Origin: Streptomyces sp. CBMA152
GTDB taxonomy: Bacteria; Actinomycetota; Actinomycetes; Streptomycetales; Streptomycetaceae
NCBI RefSeq assembly: GCF_014596475.1
Contig: NZ_MECJ01000037.1
Coordinates: 1 to 53,578, forward strand
Direction: 5' to 3'
Length of the DNA stretch: 53,578 nt
In this document: one piece after another, positions 1 through 7,619 of the stretch
Layout: each line of letters starts with the position of its first letter
Position numbering within the stretch: the stretch's first letter is position 1
Translations under genes and position numbers: made by a program
The notes under the pieces: model-generated
The model's input: the letters and a program-made list of their open reading frames with translations, nothing else
Databases searched by the model: none
What the model was told of the DNA's origin: nothing

Positions 1-654
1 ACGGTCGCCGACGGCCCCGGCGGCGGCCTCGTCGGCGCAGCGCTCCAGGGCGTATTCGAGCGGGGCACGCAGGGCGCGGAGCGCGGGGTGGCAGTGCGCG
101 GCGAGTTCGGCGGCGGCGAGGAAGAGGTGGTGACGGCCGCGCAGATGGGCGCGCTCGTGCGCGAACAGGGCCTCGCGCTCGGCCGGTTCGAGGGCGCGGA
201 GCATGCCGGTGGTGACGACGATGCGGCCGGGTCGGCCGGGCAGCGCGTAGGCGTCCGGGCACGCGTCCCGCAGTACGGCGAGCTCGCCGGTACCGGGGGC
301 GAGGCGGCGGTGGGCGGCGCGCAGCTCCGCGACCTGGCGGCGGGCGGTGCGGATCAGGGCGACGCCGGAAAGGGCGAGCAGTACGGTGGCCGCGCAGGCG
401 GCGGGGAGCGCGATCGCGGCGGGCACCTCGCGCAGCGGCGTCACCAGGTTGCCCAGGGACGCGACGAACCGCAGCCGCAGCGCCCCGGCCAGGGCCAGCA
501 GCCCGAGCGCGGCCGTCGAGCAGGCGGCCAGACCGGTGGAGGCGGCGGCGAGCAGCCAGGCGGCCGGGCGGGGCGGCAGCGCCTCGGCGAGCCGCCGTGC
601 GACCGGCACGGCCAGGAACGGCACAAGCAGCGGAATCCACACCGCGAAGATCAT
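1..654 (-). CDS. M56 family metallopeptidase (BlaR1/MecR1-like), C-terminus cut by window edge
   Basis: This reading frame is open to the left edge; 218 residues are visible from the ATG at 654. Membrane segments near the N-terminus (starting MIFAVWIPLLVPFLAVPVA) are followed by a HERAH zinc-protease motif with its first His near residue 166. That is the M56 signature, an integral-membrane peptidase that inactivates a BlaI-type repressor. Its start overlaps the stop of the upstream blaI-like gene (ATGA at 651-654), so the two are translationally coupled. Family knowledge predicts that the peptidase triggers loss of BlaI repression; the inducing signal cannot be read from the sequence. The missing C-terminus could hold a sensor domain. 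Confidence 0.85.
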   Translation of the reverse strand, partial: MIFAVWIPLLVPFLAVPVARRLAEALPPRPAAWLLAAASTGLAACSTAALGLLALAGALRLRFVASLGNLVTPLREVPAAIALPAACAATVLLALSGVALIRTARRQVAELRAAHRRLAPGTGELAVLRDACPDAYALPGRPGRIVVTTGMLRALEPAEREALFAHERAHLRGRHHLFLAAAELAAHCHPALRALRAPLEYALERCADEAAAGAVGDR

Positions 655-1142
655 CCCCGTTCACCGCCCGACCGCGCCCGGTCCGAAGCCCCGCGCCGAC
701 TCGATGACGAACCCGATTCGCGGGCACCCTCCATCGCCTCGGCCGCCTCCCCGTCGAGCAGGGTGCGCAGCAGTTGCTCGTCCTCGTCGCTGAGCTGGGA
801 GACGAAGCGGGCCAGGACCGTCGAGCGGTCCTCCTCCTTCGCGAGCTCCGTGTGCATCCGGCGGGCGGTCAGGCCCGGCGAGTCCTCGGTCGGGGTGTAG
901 GCGTAGCCGCGGCCGGAGCGGTTCCGGGTGACGGCGCCCTTCTCGTACAGCCGGGTGAGGATCGTCGTCACCGTGGTGCGGGCGAGGCTGCCGCCGAGCG
1001 CTCCCTGGACCTCTCCGGGCGTGAGCGGCCCGTCGGCGGCCCAGAGTGCGGCCAGCACGCCCGCCTCCAGCTCTCCGGCCGGGCGCCGTGCGTCACCGCC
1101 CTCGCGACCTGCGAACCCTCCGGTCCCGTCCATGACCCCCAT
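651..1142 (-). CDS. BlaI/MecI/CopY family transcriptional repressor
   Basis: The protein has 163 residues. After a short variable head, RRPAGELEAGVLAALW opens the winged helix-turn-helix typical of BlaI, followed by ARTTVTTILTRLYEKGAV as the recognition region and a C-terminal dimerisation and cleavage region. The start at 1142 is supported by an AGGAGG ribosome site on the minus strand (complement 1151-1157) nine bases upstream. It overlaps the M56 peptidase gene by four bases. The divergent promoter region carries two CTACA-N4-TGTAG-like dyads (1169-1201), the expected BlaI target. It therefore probably represses itself and possibly dedA. Confidence 0.9.
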   Translation of the reverse strand: MGVMDGTGGFAGREGGDARRPAGELEAGVLAALWAADGPLTPGEVQGALGGSLARTTVTTILTRLYEKGAVTRNRSGRGYAYTPTEDSPGLTARRMHTELAKEEDRSTVLARFVSQLSDEDEQLLRTLLDGEAAEAMEGARESGSSSSRRGASDRARSGGERG

Positions 1143-1168
1143 GGGAACGTTCCTCCTGCATCATTCGT

Positions 1169-1201
1169 CTACAGTTCCGTAGACCGTCTACAACACTGTA
1201 G
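1169..1201. promoter_or_regulatory. Twin BlaI-type operators
   Basis: Two 14-bp dyads lie 19 bp apart centre to centre: CTACAGTTCCGTAG (1169-1182) and CTACAACACTGTAG (1188-1201). The second has perfect 5-bp arms and the first has one mismatch. Known actinobacterial BlaI sites have a TACA-N-TGTA core. They sit between the divergent blaI-like gene and dedA, so either promoter or both may be controlled. Confidence 0.7.
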
Positions 1202-1257
1202 TCAGTCGGGCCCGCGCCACTCATGGCCCGCAGACCATTATGGGAGGGCCCACCGCC

Positions 1258-1923
1258 ATGGCCGTACCCCTGTTCACCGCCGCCCCGCAGGCCGTGAACG
1301 TTCTCGACGCCGGCTCCCTGCTGTCGGCGTTCGGCGCGATCGGCATCGCCGTCGTGCTGTTCGCCGAGACCGGGATGCTCGTCGGCTTCTTCCTGCCCGG
1401 CGACTCGCTGCTGTTCACGGCCGGGCTGCTGTGCGTCCCGGGCAAGGACGGACCGGTGTCGCTGTCGCTGCCGCAGGTCCTGATCGCCGCGGTCGCCGGC
1501 GCCCTGATCGGGGCACAGGCCGGGTTCTGGATCGGCCGCCGGGGCGGTCGCGCGCTGCTCACCCGCAGCAGGTCGAAGAAGCTGCACGAGGGCGCGGACC
1601 GCGCCGAGGAGCTGCTCGCCAAGTACGGCCATGCGAAGGCGATCGTGCTGGCCCGCTTCGTGCCCATCGTCCGTACCGTGCTCAATCCGCTCGCGGGCGC
1701 GCTCGGCGTCCCGACCAGGGTCTTCACGCTCTGGCAGGTGGCGGGCGGCACGGTGTGGACGGTCGGCCTGGTGCTCGGCGGCTACGCGCTGGGCTCCTCC
1801 ATCCCGAACGTCGACCGCTATCTGCTGCCGCTCGTCGCGCTGGTGGTCGCCGTCTCTCTCACCCCGATCGCCCTGGAAATTCTGCGCGCCCGCCGCGCTC
1901 GCACCACCGAGGACGCCAGCTGA
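1258..1923 (+). CDS. DedA family membrane protein
   Basis: This 221-residue multi-span membrane protein has the DedA (SNARE-associated/VTT) core: an early FAETGMLVGFFLPGDSLLF segment and the later ARFVPIVRTVLNPLAGALGV segment with the conserved Arg and Pro. DedA proteins are linked to lipid scrambling, undecaprenyl-phosphate recycling and envelope homeostasis. I chose the ATG at 1258 because GGGAGGG (1242-1248) is spaced nine bases before it; the upstream ATG at 1240 has no ribosome site. It overlaps the following PAP2 gene (TGATG), which fits joint lipid-phosphate metabolism. The BlaI-like operators lie immediately upstream. Confidence 0.93.
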   Translation: MAVPLFTAAPQAVNVLDAGSLLSAFGAIGIAVVLFAETGMLVGFFLPGDSLLFTAGLLCVPGKDGPVSLSLPQVLIAAVAGALIGAQAGFWIGRRGGRALLTRSRSKKLHEGADRAEELLAKYGHAKAIVLARFVPIVRTVLNPLAGALGVPTRVFTLWQVAGGTVWTVGLVLGGYALGSSIPNVDRYLLPLVALVVAVSLTPIALEILRARRARTTEDAS

Positions 1924-2504
1924 TGCACTTCGACAACGGCCTGTACACCTGGATCACCGAGCGGGCGCAGGACGCCCCGGGCTGGGTCGACACCACCATC
2001 CGCCTCTGGTCGGACTACGGTCTGGGGCTCTTCGCGGTCCTGATGGTCCTCGTCTGGTGGCGCGCCCGGCGCGACGGCGGCGCCCGGCTCGCGATGGCGC
2101 TCGCGGCCCCGCTCGTGGTGGTCGCGGCGTACGTCGCCAACGATGTGTTCAAGATGATCGTCCATGAGCAGCGGCCATGTCAGACTCTGCACGTGGTGAC
2201 CGTCGAGGCCTGTCCGCCCCTTGGCGACTGGTCCTTCCCCAGCAACCACGCCGCGATCGCGGCCGCCGCCGCCGTGGCCGTGCTGCTCGCCGACCGGGCG
2301 CTGGCCTGGATCGCGGTGCCCGCAGCCCTGCTGATGGCCGCCTCCCGGGTCTGGATCGGTGCGCACTACCCGCACGACATCGCCGTGGGCCTCGTCGTGG
2401 GCGCGGTGGTCGCGCTGGTGCTCACACTGCTGGCCCGCCGGGCCGTGCCGCTCGTGGAGCGCCTGGGCGAGACCAAGCTTCGGCCGCTCGTGGCGGCCCG
2501 GTGA
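1923..2504 (+). CDS. PAP2 family phosphatase
   Basis: This is a 193-residue membrane phosphatase. The three PAP2 motifs are present: KMIVHEQRP, then WSFPSNHAA, then RVWIGAHYPHD. Members remove phosphate from lipid phosphates such as undecaprenyl pyrophosphate or phosphatidate at the outer face of the membrane. The start codon overlaps the dedA stop (TGATG) and its stop overlaps the next gene's GTG start (GTGA), so the three genes form one operon. The exact substrate is unknown. Confidence 0.92.
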   Translation: MHFDNGLYTWITERAQDAPGWVDTTIRLWSDYGLGLFAVLMVLVWWRARRDGGARLAMALAAPLVVVAAYVANDVFKMIVHEQRPCQTLHVVTVEACPPLGDWSFPSNHAAIAAAAAVAVLLADRALAWIAVPAALLMAASRVWIGAHYPHDIAVGLVVGAVVALVLTLLARRAVPLVERLGETKLRPLVAAR

Positions 2505-3166
2505 CCAGGGCCCGGCGCGTCGGCGCGGCGGTCTGCCTGCTTCTGTTCGTCGTACTCGCGGTGGTCGTCGCGGTACGGGACGGGGCACCGCTGCCCGGCG
2601 ACCGGGCCACCCACACCTGGTCGGTGGACCACCGGCCACCGGTCGCGCTCGCCGTGTTCCGCGCGATCACGTCCACCGGCTCCGGGGCGCTCCCCTATCT
2701 CCTGGTCGTGGGCGCCGGGCTGCTGGCCGGGCGCGACGCCCGCCAGCGGCTCTGCGCGGCCGCCGGGGCGCTCGCGGTCCTCGCCCTCGGCCAGGCCGTA
2801 CGGCATGGACTGATGGCGGCCATCGCCCGCCCCCGGCCCAGCGTGGCCGACTGGGCCACCCACACCCACCCCTCCGGCTACTCGTTCCCCTCCGGCCACG
2901 CCACCACCGCCGCGCTGACGGCCGGTCTGGTGGCCGCCGCCATCCTCTCCCGCTCGCGCTCCACGGGCGCGCGCCTGGCCGTCGCGCTGGTCCTGGTGTG
3001 GGGCGCGGCGGTCGGGCTCTCCCGGGTCTACCTCGGGGTGCACTGGCTGAGCGACGTGGTCGCGGGCTGGCTGTTCGCCGCCGCGTGGCTGGCGCTCGGC
3101 GCGTGGGTGGGGGCGCCGCACGTACGGGCGGAGACACCGCACAAGGACCCGGTGCCGGGCGGCTGA
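2501..3166 (+). CDS. PAP2 family phosphatase (second copy)
   Basis: This 221-residue membrane protein is the third gene of the dedA operon, starting with GTG at 2501 inside the stop region of the previous gene. An N-terminal membrane helix is followed by the PAP2 signature blocks ARPRPS, YSFPSGHATT and SRVYLGVHWLSDV. It differs enough from its neighbour not to be a recent tandem copy. The role is probably dephosphorylation of a lipid or isoprenoid phosphate. The two PAP2 genes may act on different substrates or one may be regulated separately; the sequence does not decide this. Confidence 0.92.
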   Translation: MTRARRVGAAVCLLLFVVLAVVVAVRDGAPLPGDRATHTWSVDHRPPVALAVFRAITSTGSGALPYLLVVGAGLLAGRDARQRLCAAAGALAVLALGQAVRHGLMAAIARPRPSVADWATHTHPSGYSFPSGHATTAALTAGLVAAAILSRSRSTGARLAVALVLVWGAAVGLSRVYLGVHWLSDVVAGWLFAAAWLALGAWVGAPHVRAETPHKDPVPGG

Positions 3167-3221
3167 CCGGCCTCGACTGATCCGCACCGCCGCCCCCGGA
3201 CCGACCTGCCCCGGACGCGCC

Positions 3222-3347
3222 TCAGCACGCCGCCATGCACACCGCGCAGTAGCGGTCGGCGTCGGTCAGGTCCGGGTCCGGCGGGGTCGCCGCGTCCGGG
3301 CGGCCGAGCTCGCGGCCGCACATCGTCTTCGGCTCATCGGTGCTCAT
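3222..3347 (-). CDS. Small four-cysteine protein, function unknown
   Basis: This 41-residue frame begins MSTDEPKTMCGRELG and ends DRYCAVCMAAC. Cysteines at 10, 34, 37 and 41 could bind zinc or form a redox pair (CAVC, the CxxC spacing). It lies alone between the convergent PAP2 operon and the deacetylase gene. No strong ribosome site is visible, so translation is uncertain. I keep it because the Cys pattern and codon use look like a real gene rather than a shadow. Confidence 0.45.
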   Translation of the reverse strand: MSTDEPKTMCGRELGRPDAATPPDPDLTDADRYCAVCMAAC

Positions 3348-3478
3348 CACATGCCAGAGCAACGCGGCCCGGCCCGCCGCCCCGCCCCCGGCGGGGTCCG
3401 GCTCGGCTCTCATCTCGTGCACAACAGGGTCCCTTCGGGGTGGGCGACAGAGCGGTCGGGCAAGCGGAACAACAGGGT

Positions 3479-4726
3479 TCAGGCCGACTTGAAGAACGCG
3501 TTCCAGCCGCCCCCAGGCGCCTGCCCGACCTCCAGCGAGCGCAGCTTGTCCAGGACCACGGGGTGCTGGACGTCGAGCCAGTCCACGAACTGCCGGAACG
3601 ACACCAGACGTACGTCCTTCTTCCCGGCCATCGTCTTCAGCGCCTCCTCGACGGCGTCCATGTAGATCCCGCCGTTCCATTCCTCGAAGTGGTTGCCGAT
3701 GTAGAGGGGCGCGCGGTTGGTCTCGTACGCGCGCTGGAACCCGGCGAGGTACGACCGGGTCGCCTGCTCGCGCCAGCCCGGGTAGTTCGAGGGCATGCCC
3801 CGGGTGGTGTTCTTCGACTGGTTGGCGAGGATGTTGTAGTCCATCGACAGGACCTCGAAGGAGTGGCCGGGGAACGGCATGCCCTGGAGCGGCAGATCCC
3901 AGACGCCCTCCTTCTTGACCGGCCACTTCTGGCTGCCGCCGGGCGAGGAGGCGTCGTAACGCCAGCCCAGCTGCCGGGCGACGGGCAGCAGGTTGTCCTG
4001 GCCGAGCAGGCACGGGGTGCGGCCGCCGATCAGTTCCCTGCGGTAGTCGAAGGGCAGCGGTTCGAGGTCGTGCCAGCCGGTGTTGGTGCGCCACTGGGTG
4101 ACGAAGGAGACGGCCTGCTCGACCTCGCTGCGCCACTGGGCGGGCGTCCAGTTGGCCACCGAGCCGGATCCGGCGCAGAAATGGCCGTTGAAGTGCGTCC
4201 CGATCTCATGTCCGTCGTACCAGGCCTCGCGTACGCATTTCAACGTCTCGCGCAGATGCGCGTCGGTCAGATATCCGATATCGGAGGCGCCGACCGGGTT
4301 GTTCGGCGGCCGGTACAGCGACTTGCGCGATTCGGGCAGGAGATACAGCCCGGAGAGGAAGAACGTCATCGAGGCACCGTGGTCGCGGGCGAGTTCCAGG
4401 AAACGCGGAAAGAGGCCGTTGCCGACTTCCCCGGCACCATCCCAGGAGAAGATCACGAACTGCGGCGGAGTCTCGCCCGGTTCCAGCGGAATCGGCTTGT
4501 CGGGCTGGTGCGGCTGGCGTCCCGTATCGGCTGTCGAACCGTCACCGATCAGTCTGACCTGCTGCTTTACCGGCGCATTAGGTGCGGCCGGATGACCCGG
4601 CCCCTTTCCCGTCCCCAGTGGTCGCCCGGAGTTCATCGCGCCTTCCGTGCCGCATCCGGCGACCGTGGCCGCGGCCGCGGCGCCAAGTCCGGCCCCGAGC
4701 AGTCCCCTTCGGCTGATCTCGCGCAT
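3479..4726 (-). CDS. Tat-exported lipoprotein, polysaccharide-deacetylase-like
   Basis: The protein has 415 residues. The N-terminus MREISRRGLLGAGLG carries a twin-arginine signal, followed by a VAGC lipobox, so it should be exported folded and lipid-anchored outside the membrane. The body starts a NodB-like fold (FVIFSWDGAGEVGN, an Asp at the first metal-binding position), with HEIGTHFNGHF as the H-x-x-x-H-like metal motif and a later YIGNHFEEWN segment. These features suggest a metal-dependent deacetylase acting on cell wall or extracellular polysaccharide. It is monocistronic. About 65-80 bp upstream, positions 4790-4804 hold two copies of CGATAAC, possibly a regulator site. Confidence 0.8.
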   Translation of the reverse strand: MREISRRGLLGAGLGAAAAATVAGCGTEGAMNSGRPLGTGKGPGHPAAPNAPVKQQVRLIGDGSTADTGRQPHQPDKPIPLEPGETPPQFVIFSWDGAGEVGNGLFPRFLELARDHGASMTFFLSGLYLLPESRKSLYRPPNNPVGASDIGYLTDAHLRETLKCVREAWYDGHEIGTHFNGHFCAGSGSVANWTPAQWRSEVEQAVSFVTQWRTNTGWHDLEPLPFDYRRELIGGRTPCLLGQDNLLPVARQLGWRYDASSPGGSQKWPVKKEGVWDLPLQGMPFPGHSFEVLSMDYNILANQSKNTTRGMPSNYPGWREQATRSYLAGFQRAYETNRAPLYIGNHFEEWNGGIYMDAVEEALKTMAGKKDVRLVSFRQFVDWLDVQHPVVLDKLRSLEVGQAPGGGWNAFFKSA

Positions 4727-4956
4727 CGTGTCTCCCGTCAGTCGTCCCGCGGACTCTTGATGTGTAGACCGGAGACTTCCGAATTAACCCGATAACCGAT
4801 AACCGCCTCAGCGTACGACTTGTTCAACGCCGTTCCCCGCAACAACAGCGCGGCCGCACCTGATTTCTCCCGTACGTCCCCGTGAATTGCCCCGAAGTCG
4901 GCCGGGATGACGCGTGGTGGTGACGGCCGGGCCCGCGCACCGGGAGGATGTGCTCC

Positions 4957-5961
4957 ATGCAGGAGACTTCGCACACGGGCTCCGGGCGGGCCGCGACCGC
5001 CCTCCGGCTCTCGTTCCGGACCGGGGACCTCGACGAGGCCCGGCAGGCGATCGGTGAGACGTACTACGCGAACTCCATCGACGTACTGGACCGGAAGCAC
5101 TCGCTGGACGTCGCGTTCGACGTCGTGCAGCTGGGCGCGCTGACCGTGGGAGACATCCGCTGCGGCACCGATATCCGCATCCGCTTCGGCGACTTGGGCG
5201 CCTACCACGTCGACATACCGGTCTCCGGGCAGCTGACCTGGCGTCAGGGAACCGGGGGTTCCGCCACGGCGACCCCCGCTCGCGCGGCCGTCTTCCAGCC
5301 GCAGGGCGACACATCTCTGGACCGCTGGAACCGGGACTGCCGACTGCACGCCGTCAAGGTCGGCCAGCAGGACCTGCTGCGCCATCTGGAGATCCTGCTG
5401 GACAGATCGGTGCCCGCCGGGATGCGGCTGGCCCCCGAACTCGACATCAGCCAGGGCCTCGGCCGCAGCTGGGCGCGGCTCGTACGCCTGGTCGTCGAGG
5501 AGCTGGCGGACGAGCACGGCGCGCTCAGCCATCCGCTCATGGCGGCCCAGCTCCAGGACTCCCTGCTCACCGGTCTGCTCCTGGCCACCGGGCACCGCTA
5601 CCGCGAAGAGCTCGACAAGCCCGTACGGACCCGGCTGCCGGGGCCGGTCAAACGGGTGGTGGACGCGATCCACGACCGCCCCGAGCACCCGTTCACCACG
5701 ACCGAGCTGGCCGCCGTCGCCCAGGTCGGCGCACGCTGGCTCCAGGAGGGCTTCCGCCGTCACCTCGGTATGTCCCCGATGGCCTATCTGCGCGATGTCC
5801 GGATGACCCGGGTCAACCAGGAGCTGCGCCAGGGCTCGCCCTGCCAACTGACCGTGGGGGAAGTCGCGTACCGCTGGGGCTTCACACATCTCGGCCGCTT
5901 CGCCGACAGGTATCGCACGCGCTTCGGGGAGCTCCCCTCGCAGACGCTCGGCTCCCCCTGA
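4957..5961 (+). CDS. AraC family transcriptional regulator
   Basis: The protein has 334 residues. Roughly 200 N-terminal residues match the AraC-binding-like sensor domain often seen in Streptomyces regulators. The C-terminal two-helix-turn-helix region runs from VKRVVDAIHDRP to the end, including FRRHLGMSPMAYLRDVRM and VGEVAYRWGFTHLGRFADRYR. The ATG at 4957 is preferred because GGAGG at 4943-4947 is nine bases upstream; the ATG at 4948 abuts that site. It is a lone gene, so its target is not obvious from context. The divergent neighbour is the deacetylase lipoprotein gene. Confidence 0.92.
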   Translation: MQETSHTGSGRAATALRLSFRTGDLDEARQAIGETYYANSIDVLDRKHSLDVAFDVVQLGALTVGDIRCGTDIRIRFGDLGAYHVDIPVSGQLTWRQGTGGSATATPARAAVFQPQGDTSLDRWNRDCRLHAVKVGQQDLLRHLEILLDRSVPAGMRLAPELDISQGLGRSWARLVRLVVEELADEHGALSHPLMAAQLQDSLLTGLLLATGHRYREELDKPVRTRLPGPVKRVVDAIHDRPEHPFTTTELAAVAQVGARWLQEGFRRHLGMSPMAYLRDVRMTRVNQELRQGSPCQLTVGEVAYRWGFTHLGRFADRYRTRFGELPSQTLGSP

Positions 5962-6227
5962 CCGCCCGCCGCACGCACCCCGCCGACTGCGCGAAACGGC
6001 CACGCATCGCGGATCGGCCCCCGAAGATCCCGGCGGTACGTTTTCACCACCGTGCCCAGGACCCCGGCACGGCGTCGGCATCGTCGTCGGCGGCAGCACG
6101 CGGGCTGCCCCTGGACCGGATCAGCTCCCCCCGCTGAGCCAGGGGCAGTCCGCGGTCGTCTCCACGGCGCGAACCCGGTCCGGCAACTCCCGTACGCCCC
6201 GAGCCGCATGCCGTGCAAAACACTGAA

Positions 6228-6257
6228 GGCCGCCCTCGCATCTCTGCGAAAGCGGCC
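6228..6257 (-). terminator. Terminator downstream of tRNA-Pro (first copy)
   Basis: On the minus strand GGCCGC pairs with GCGGCC around an inner CGCA/TGCG stem and a GAGA loop, followed by a T-containing tail. It lies about 20 bp past the tRNA CCA end. Confidence 0.6.
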
Positions 6258-6277
6258 CTCCGACCTGCGTGAAACGC

Positions 6278-6354
<77 letters not shown>

Positions 6355-6460
6355 GTGCCCGTCTGACCTGGGGTTTCCCCTGGCCGGTCGTGCATGAGAA
6401 CCATACCGCACTTGACGCGGTGTTCCGGTACGGGGAGCGACGGCGGGGGACAATGGGCCC

Positions 6461-6937
6461 ATGGAGACTTCTTCGCGCCGGGACCGGGACGCCGAGGGGC
6501 GGGCGCGCAACGCGCGGCCCAGGGACGGTCTGGGCCGCCCGCTGCCGTACGGGGCGCCCGGGGTCGAGCGCCAGCCCGAGGGCGTCGCGCGCACCCCGGA
6601 CGAGACGGTGCGGGAGGCACAGCGCCTGCTCGACGCGGGGATGCCGTTCCACGCGCACGAGGTGTTCGAGGACGCGTGGAAGTCGGGGCCGGAGAGCGAG
6701 CGCGAGCTGTGGCGAGGCCTTGCCCAGCTCGCCGTCGGGCTCACCCATGCCGCGCGCGGCAACGCGAAGGGCGGCGCCGCGCTGCTCGCCCGGGGCGCGG
6801 ACTCGCTGGGGCGGTATGTGGGGATACCGCTGTACGGGATCGATCTGACCGGGCTGATGACGTGGGCGCACGACCTCACCGACCGGCTGCCCGGACCGGT
6901 GGACGCGGCGACCGAGGCACCCCGGCTCACGCGCTGA
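6461..6937 (+). CDS. DUF309 domain protein
   Basis: The protein has 158 residues. An Arg-rich N-terminus is followed by the DUF309 hallmark FHAHEVFEDAWK near residue 66 and the helix ELWRGLAQLAVGLTHAARGN. The fold is all-helical; the His and Glu residues of the motif suggest metal binding, but no biochemical role is established for the family. A GGGGGA ribosome site is present about ten bases before the ATG. It lies alone between tRNA-Pro and the convergent lut operon. Confidence 0.85.
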   Translation: METSSRRDRDAEGRARNARPRDGLGRPLPYGAPGVERQPEGVARTPDETVREAQRLLDAGMPFHAHEVFEDAWKSGPESERELWRGLAQLAVGLTHAARGNAKGGAALLARGADSLGRYVGIPLYGIDLTGLMTWAHDLTDRLPGPVDAATEAPRLTR

Positions 6938-6989
6938 CGACAGCGCCCCGGCAAACGGCGTCACCCACTGACCGCACCTGCGAGCGGCC

Positions 6990-7619
6990 TCACTCGCTGA
7001 CCAGCACCACTTCCAGCGTGCGCGGGCCGTGGACGCCCTCCACCCGGTCCAGTTCGATGTCGCTCGTCGCGGACGGGCCGGAGATCCAGGTCAGCGGGCG
7101 CGTCGGGTCGAGCCGGGCCATCGCCTGCGGGACCGACGCCACGACCTGGTCCGGTACCCGTACGACGCAGATGTGGTGGTCGGGGACGAGCGTGATCCGG
7201 CGTCGGCCCTGGTCCGGGCCGCCGTCCAGCACGATCGTGCCGGTCTCGGCGATCGCGAGGGCGCAGCCGGTCACCACGCTGTCCACCTCGTCGAGTTCGG
7301 CCGGCGTCAGCACGGCCCGGTCGTGGATGCGTACGAGGTCGGCCGCGCGCAGCCAGTACGGAGGCAGCGCGGGCGGCACCAGGACCGTGGCCGATCCCCG
7401 CTCGGCGAGCAGCCGCATGAGCAGCATCGGCAGTTCGTCGTCGTCCGTGCGGTGCACGATCGCCCGGTAGTCGGCCAGGTTCTCGTGCAGCAGGTCGACC
7501 ATGGCCCCGGGGTCGTCCGGGGTGTGGCTCGCGAGGTAGTCGCGGCTGGGTTCGGGGGCCTCGCGGGCGTCGGCCACGGCCGTGCGGACGCGGGCCAGGA
7601 TGCGGTCGCGGGAGTTCAT
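6990..7619 (-). CDS. lutC: LUD-domain lactate utilisation protein C
   Basis: This 209-residue LUD-domain protein starts MNSRDRILARVRTAV. The family's Gly-rich and acidic stretches appear in ALAIAETGTIVLDGGPDQG and the C-terminal WISGPSATSDIELDRVEGVHG. LutC is the third subunit of the cytoplasmic LutABC system that oxidises L-lactate to pyruvate. The start overlaps the lutB stop by four bases (ATGA), and the gene order lutA-lutB-lutC is the usual one. No other role is likely in this context. Confidence 0.93.
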   Translation of the reverse strand: MNSRDRILARVRTAVADAREAPEPSRDYLASHTPDDPGAMVDLLHENLADYRAIVHRTDDDELPMLLMRLLAERGSATVLVPPALPPYWLRAADLVRIHDRAVLTPAELDEVDSVVTGCALAIAETGTIVLDGGPDQGRRRITLVPDHHICVVRVPDQVVASVPQAMARLDPTRPLTWISGPSATSDIELDRVEGVHGPRTLEVVLVSE

